DNA from: an uncultured Corynebacterium sp. | GTDB lineage: Bacteria > Actinomycetota > Actinomycetes > Mycobacteriales > Mycobacteriaceae | Direction of reading: 5' to 3' | Length of the DNA: 16,352 nt | Assembly: GCF_946223165.1 (NCBI RefSeq) | Contig: NZ_CAMIBP010000043.1 | Span: forward strand, 1-16,352 | In this document: one piece after another, positions 13,224-16,352 of the stretch | How the letters are laid out: each line of letters starts with the position of its first letter | Position numbering within the stretch: position 1 is the stretch's first letter | Notes under the pieces: generated by a model | The model's database searches: none | What the model was told of the DNA's origin: nothing | Seen by the model: only the letters and a program-made list of their open reading frames with translations | Program-made: the position numbers and the translations under genes

Positions 13224-13425
13224 GCCCCGACAGAGGTGAACGCCCCCACACCGGAAACGCACCTAGCAATTAACAGGAATGCAAACTATGAGCCACGTTC
13301 TGGAGCCACGCGACCAGGACCGGAATGGGACACCCCCGAATATTCCCCCTACCTACAGCCCGCTAGCGCCAACCCCGATTAAAAACTGGCATGTCAGGCC
13401 GTCAAATGCGCTAGTATCCTAATGG

Positions 13426-13452
13426 TCGACAGAAATAATCGGCGGATATAAT
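13426..13452 (+). promoter_or_regulatory. Candidate promoter for binding protein 2
   Basis: A perfect -10 TATAAT at 13447-13452 is preceded by TCGACA (13426-13431, five of six matches to TTGACA) with a short 15-nt spacer. At the ideal 17-nt spacing the hexamer is GGTCGA. A small imperfect dyad GGCGGA...TTCGCC (13441-13446 and 13452-13457) brackets the -10, a possible repressor site. The promoter would explain expression of the second gene after the upstream terminator. Confidence 0.45.
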
Positions 13453-13745
13453 TCGCCATTCCGCTATTTCCCGACGGCCCCACCAGTTATAGTTAACACC
13501 ACGCCTTACAGTGTGATGACGGTCTCCTTTTGTGAAGACTGCTGATCGAACTACAACCCCGCTGGGCGCCACAACTCCATACGGCCTGACATTCAGCCAC
13601 TCCTAGCGTCGCTCCGCAGCAGCTTGCGCCTTCCTTCCTCTCCCGGTCTAGACAAGGACGAGAAGGCTGCGGATGACCCGCACCCTCTAAACCCCAGGCA
13701 ACCGCCTGACATCGTCTCTCAGTTCCACCCAAGGAGTCTTAGACC

Positions 13746-15488
13746 ATGAAGAAGACCAACCGCATTGGCATTGGCATCGCCGCCGTCAGCTCTGTCACGG
13801 CACTCGCTCTCATCCTGTCCGGCTGCTCCAGCAGCTCCGACTCTTCGTCCTCCGGCTCCTCCAGCTCCAGCTCCGAGTCGGGCGACAAGGCAGGGGAGGC
13901 TGTCGGCGGCCTCAAGATCGACGTCAAGCCGGCAGGCGACTACAACGAAAAGTCGCGCGACGAGCTTAAGGACGGCGGCGAGCTGACGCTGGCCTTGGGC
14001 GAGCTCACCGAGCAGCAGAACGCGTTCCACGCCAACATGACCACCGACACCTCCGCGGTCTGGAACTGGTACAACCCGCAGCTTGCCCTCTTCGATGGCG
14101 CCGGCAACTTCACCCCGAACCCGGCCTACATCACCAACGCCTCCGAGGAGACCAAGGACGGCAAGACCGTCGTTACCTTCGACATCAATGAGAAGGCCAA
14201 GTTCAACGACGACACCCCGATCGACGTCAAGGCCTTCCAGAACACGTGGAAGCTCAACAATGGCGAGGACGCTGACGTTCAGCCGAACTCCACCGATGGC
14301 TACGAGCAGATTGAGTCCGTCGAGGCAGGCGACTCCGACAAGCAGGTCGTCGTGACGTTCAAGGGCGCTTACCCGTGGTGGCAGGGCCTGTTCAACCAGC
14401 TGCTGCACCCGGCCGTTAACACCGCTCAGCTCTACAATGAGGCCTACCTCAACAAGCTCCACCCGGAGTACGGCGCCGGCCCGTTCAAGGTCGACACCGT
14501 GGACTTCAACGCCGGTACCGTCACCTTCGTCCCGAACGAGAAGTGGTGGGGCGACGCCCCAAAGCTCTCCAAGGTGATCTTCCGTCAGATGGAGTCCCAG
14601 GCCACCATCAACGCCTTCCAGGCCGGTGAGATCGACGCCGCAGGCGTGGGTTCCAAGAACAACCTGACCGTTGCCGCTGGCATGGGCGACGCCATCGACG
14701 TCCGCGCAGCCACCCGCCCGGCGACCAGCCTCATCACTCTGAACTCCCGTTCCCCGCTCCTGGGCGACGCCAAGGTCCGCCAGGCCATCATGGAGGGTAT
14801 CGACCGTTCGCAGCTGGCCGCTATCCGCTTCAACGGCTTGGGCTACTCCGAGGACCTCCCGGGCTCCCTCACCCTCTACCCGACTCAGGAGGGCTACCAG
14901 GACAACTTCTCCAAGGCCGTCTCCTTCGACGCCGAGAAGTCCAAGTCCCTGCTCGATGAGGCCGGCTGGGCCGAGGGCGGCGACGGAGTCCGCGAGAAGG
15001 ACGGCGAGAAGCTGTCCCTGCGCTACGTCCTCATTGGTGACGACGAGATCTCTAAGTCCCTGGCCACCGCCCTCCAGAAGATGATGAAGAACATCGGAAT
15101 CGACCTCCAGGTCGAGGAGCGCCCGTCCTCCGACTTCTCCAAGATTGCCAAGGAGCGCGACTTCGACGTCTTCCTCTCCGGTATCGCTTCCTCCGACCCG
15201 TTCGGCGTGGCGTACTTCGGGCAGACCTGGATGTCGGACTCCGACCTCAACAAGTCCGGCACCGGCACCAAGGAGCTCGACGAGAAGATTCTCGAGCTGC
15301 AGGCCCTCCCGACCGCCGAGGAACAGACTAAGAAGGCCAACGAACTCGAGGTTGAGGCCTTCTCCACCTACGGCCTCATGCCGCTGTTCAACGGCCCGAG
15401 CATGGTTGGCGTCAAGAAGGGCTTGGCCAACTTCGGCGCAGCTGGTTTCGCCGTCCTACCGAAGGAGAACATCGGCTGGGAGAAGTAA
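13746..15488 (+). CDS. Peptide-binding lipoprotein (SBP_bac_5), copy 2
   Basis: This 580-residue paralogue of the preceding binding protein is roughly 70% identical by eye over the mature part, with the same C-terminus (NIGWEK against DIGWEK). The lipobox is LSGC with Cys27, followed by a long serine-rich linker (SSSSDSSSSGSSSSSSES) that is longer than in copy 1. It shares DGGELTLALGELTEQQNAFH, KFNDDTPIDVKAFQNTWKLN and the WWGDAP block. Differences cluster in regions such as DVRAATRPATSLITLNSRSP and in the last third, where ligand contacts could differ. SD AAGGAG lies 9 nt before the ATG. It is separated from copy 1 by a terminator and probably has its own promoter. It likely shares the single permease/ATPase set but widens or changes ligand range. 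Confidence 0.93.
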   Translation: MKKTNRIGIGIAAVSSVTALALILSGCSSSSDSSSSGSSSSSSESGDKAGEAVGGLKIDVKPAGDYNEKSRDELKDGGELTLALGELTEQQNAFHANMTTDTSAVWNWYNPQLALFDGAGNFTPNPAYITNASEETKDGKTVVTFDINEKAKFNDDTPIDVKAFQNTWKLNNGEDADVQPNSTDGYEQIESVEAGDSDKQVVVTFKGAYPWWQGLFNQLLHPAVNTAQLYNEAYLNKLHPEYGAGPFKVDTVDFNAGTVTFVPNEKWWGDAPKLSKVIFRQMESQATINAFQAGEIDAAGVGSKNNLTVAAGMGDAIDVRAATRPATSLITLNSRSPLLGDAKVRQAIMEGIDRSQLAAIRFNGLGYSEDLPGSLTLYPTQEGYQDNFSKAVSFDAEKSKSLLDEAGWAEGGDGVREKDGEKLSLRYVLIGDDEISKSLATALQKMMKNIGIDLQVEERPSSDFSKIAKERDFDVFLSGIASSDPFGVAYFGQTWMSDSDLNKSGTGTKELDEKILELQALPTAEEQTKKANELEVEAFSTYGLMPLFNGPSMVGVKKGLANFGAAGFAVLPKENIGWEK

Positions 15489-15531
15489 CCCCCCGCCGCA
15501 CCCCGTTGCGCAGCGCACACGCAACAAGAAC

Positions 15532-15561
15532 CGCGCCCCCGGCTTTTTGCCGCGGGGCGCG
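15532..15561. terminator. Hairpin terminator in the convergent region
   Basis: CGCGCCCC plus GGC on the left pair with GCC plus GGGGCGCG on the right (15532-15561) around a TTTTT loop, with one small bulge. On the plus strand no T-run follows; on the minus strand the stem is followed by GTTCTTGTT, so it may stop transcription from the minus-strand gene as well as from the binding protein. A smaller hairpin GTTGCG/CGCAAC lies at 15505-15525. Confidence 0.6.
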
Positions 15562-15615
15562 TTCCCGTGTCTGCGCGGCCCCACGCCGCTCACTGTGTTC
15601 ACAGCGTCGCAGTCG

Positions 15616-15684
15616 TTAGGCGATGTCTTTCTCTCTCACATGGAGCGTTTGAGGGCATGTTTGAGAGACAAAGACATCACCTAA
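15616..15684. repeat. Near-perfect inverted repeat, possible IS/MITE remnant
   Basis: The left arm (15616-15642) starts TTAGGCGATGTCTTT and the right arm (15656-15684), read in reverse complement, starts TTAGGTGATGTCTTT. The arms align over about 27 bases with two substitutions and one 2-nt gap, around a 13-nt loop. It lies between convergent genes, 16 nt past the stop of the minus-strand gene. No transposase or flanking target duplication is visible. It could be paired ends of a deleted insertion sequence, a tiny palindromic mobile unit, or a large bidirectional hairpin. Confidence 0.8.
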
Positions 15685-15699
15685 GCATCTCAAAGGCGC

Positions 15700-16173
15700 T
15701 CAAGCCCCTACTTCCTTCTGCTCCGCGACAGCCACGAGCGCGTCTGAGCCGTAGCGATAGTCTGGGTCCTCCACGAAGCCGCGAAGCCACCGCTCGCCGC
15801 GAACATCGATGACATAGAAACCGCGGGGATAGTCAGGGTTGTCGCTGACAGATTCGCTTATCACCACAACCGGTGAGGTGAACTCCATCTCACTATCGAG
15901 CGCAAGGAACGCCCCTACGGCGAGAGGGCACTGCCCAAACCCCGCGGCGCCTACTGCGCTGCTGAGCGCGTCCAGAGTGGCCCCTGAGCCGCATCCAGGC
16001 AGGGAACTCACCCGTCGTACCGTGATCGCAATATCGGCGGCACGGAGGTCAGCGAAAGCGTCTGTCTCCAATAACACACGAGCTAGGTCATTCATCTGCA
16101 CGCCGGCGCGCAGGAGTTCGCCTAGGAGCTGATGGCGGGCTAGCGGACGGATACGGACGTCGAGGGAAGTCAT
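15700..16173 (-). CDS. Hypothetical protein beside tuf
   Basis: The 157-residue protein starts MTSLDVRIRPLARHQLLGEL. I do not recognise the family. The first 60 residues look helical (LGELLRAGVQMNDLARVLLE, then FADLRAADIAI); the second half is mixed and ends with VDVRGERWLRGFVEDPDYRY. Two cysteines occur (GCGSG and GQCPL). There is no signal peptide or clear membrane helix. I chose the ATG at 16171-16173 because the frame's earlier ATG (16246-16248) lies inside the tuf terminator hairpin and would translate it; the chosen start has a modest GGTGG 5 nt upstream. The gene lies downstream of tuf on the same strand, but a terminator separates them, so it should have its own weak promoter or rely on readthrough. 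Confidence 0.7.
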   Translation of the reverse strand: MTSLDVRIRPLARHQLLGELLRAGVQMNDLARVLLETDAFADLRAADIAITVRRVSSLPGCGSGATLDALSSAVGAAGFGQCPLAVGAFLALDSEMEFTSPVVVISESVSDNPDYPRGFYVIDVRGERWLRGFVEDPDYRYGSDALVAVAEQKEVGA

Positions 16174-16219
16174 AACACCACCGTAGCGCCCCAGCGCAGG
16201 AAGGCCGAAACGCACGAAA

Positions 16220-16246
16220 GCCGCCCCACCCGTAAGGTGGAGCGGC
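16220..16246 (-). terminator. Intrinsic terminator of tuf
   Basis: On the minus strand GCCGCTCCACC pairs with GGTGGGGCGGC (11 bp with one G-U) around a 5-nt loop TTACG, followed by TTTCGTGCGTTT. It begins 42 nt beyond the tuf stop and is well placed to end the EF-Tu transcript. Confidence 0.85.
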
Positions 16247-16288
16247 AAACGCTCAAAGCTCTACTGAGCGGTTACGCGAAGCGCTGAA

Positions 16289-16352
16289 TTACTCAACGAT
16301 CTTGGTAACGCGGCCAGCGCCGACGGTGCGGGAGCCCTCGCGGATAGCGAAG
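16289..16352 (-). CDS. tuf: Elongation factor Tu, C-terminal end (partial)
   Basis: EF-Tu delivers aminoacyl-tRNA to the ribosome. Only the last 20 codons and the TAA (16289-16291) are in the window. The reading FAIREGSRTVGAGRVTKIVE is the conserved end of EF-Tu domain 3 (the usual form is FAIREGGRTVGAGxVxKI). The gene continues off the right edge on the minus strand and is followed by a strong terminator. Confidence 0.97.
   Translation of the reverse strand, partial: FAIREGSRTVGAGRVTKIVE

Larger units (their letters stand above)
13154..13745 (+). other. 592-bp intergenic region with leader of the second binding protein
   Basis: After the terminator at 13179-13223, no protein-like sequence is seen up to 13745. 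A candidate promoter with a perfect TATAAT lies at 13447-13452, which would leave a 5' leader of about 285 nt. That leader contains pyrimidine-rich runs (for example around 13628-13648) and no hairpin strong enough to call as a terminator or a known riboswitch. A minus-strand open frame at 13493-13732 resembles no protein I know and is probably chance. The length suggests regulation specific to the second binding protein. Confidence 0.55.

Noticed and set aside
13493..13732. 79-codon minus-strand open frame in the leader of binding protein 2
   Set aside because: The sequence has no recognisable pattern and no SD was seen; it probably arises by chance.
16174..16248. Longer start for the hypothetical gene beside tuf
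   Set aside because: It would translate through the tuf terminator hairpin; the ATG at 16173 follows a plausible SD.
1..16352. tRNA, rRNA, CRISPR array or intact transposase
   Set aside because: None was recognised on either strand; the only repeats are the 33-bp tandem pair, the CGGACAT copies, the paralogue patch and the palindrome reported above.

Overview
This window looks like chromosomal DNA of Corynebacterium or a very close actinobacterial relative. GC is high over most of it. Ribosomal protein S10 starts with GTG behind a strong Shine-Dalgarno (SD), and the S10, L3 and EF-Tu sequences are of corynebacterial type. The two edges are landmarks on the minus strand: the 3' end of tuf at the right, and rpsJ-rplC (start of the S10 ribosomal operon) at the left. 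Between them sit about 15 kb of mostly plus-strand genes. The same tuf-to-rpsJ interval carries accessory genes in other actinobacteria (in Mycobacterium tuberculosis the mycofactocin cluster lies there), so it behaves like an insertion-tolerant site.

Layout: (1) 1-815, rplC (partial) and rpsJ, minus strand. (2) 816-1442, long divergent non-coding region. (3) 1443-4160, a tightly packed six-gene envelope-stress operon: three Asp23/Gls24-like proteins, a DUF2273 small membrane protein, a two-helix membrane protein and an AmaP-like anchor. Together they should form a membrane-tethered Asp23 network. (4) 4353-6218, an AT-richer three-gene cassette: a secreted cysteine-rich precursor, a four-helix membrane protein and a secreted chymotrypsin-fold serine protease. 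I read it as a possible bacteriocin/immunity/maturation-protease unit with a halocin C8-like layout, and it is the best candidate for an undescribed system here. (5) 6256-7017, a minus-strand protein of unknown function with an internal duplication. (6) 7339-15488, a complete oligopeptide/dipeptide-type ABC importer: two permeases, one polypeptide carrying both ATPase domains, and two paralogous substrate-binding lipoproteins, the second probably with its own promoter. (7) 15489-16288, hairpins, a near-perfect inverted repeat that may be a mobile-element remnant, and a minus-strand hypothetical gene. (8) 16289-16352, the end of tuf.

All family calls are from reading the translations. No database search, structure prediction or computed alignment was run, and identities and GC figures are hand counts or estimates by eye.
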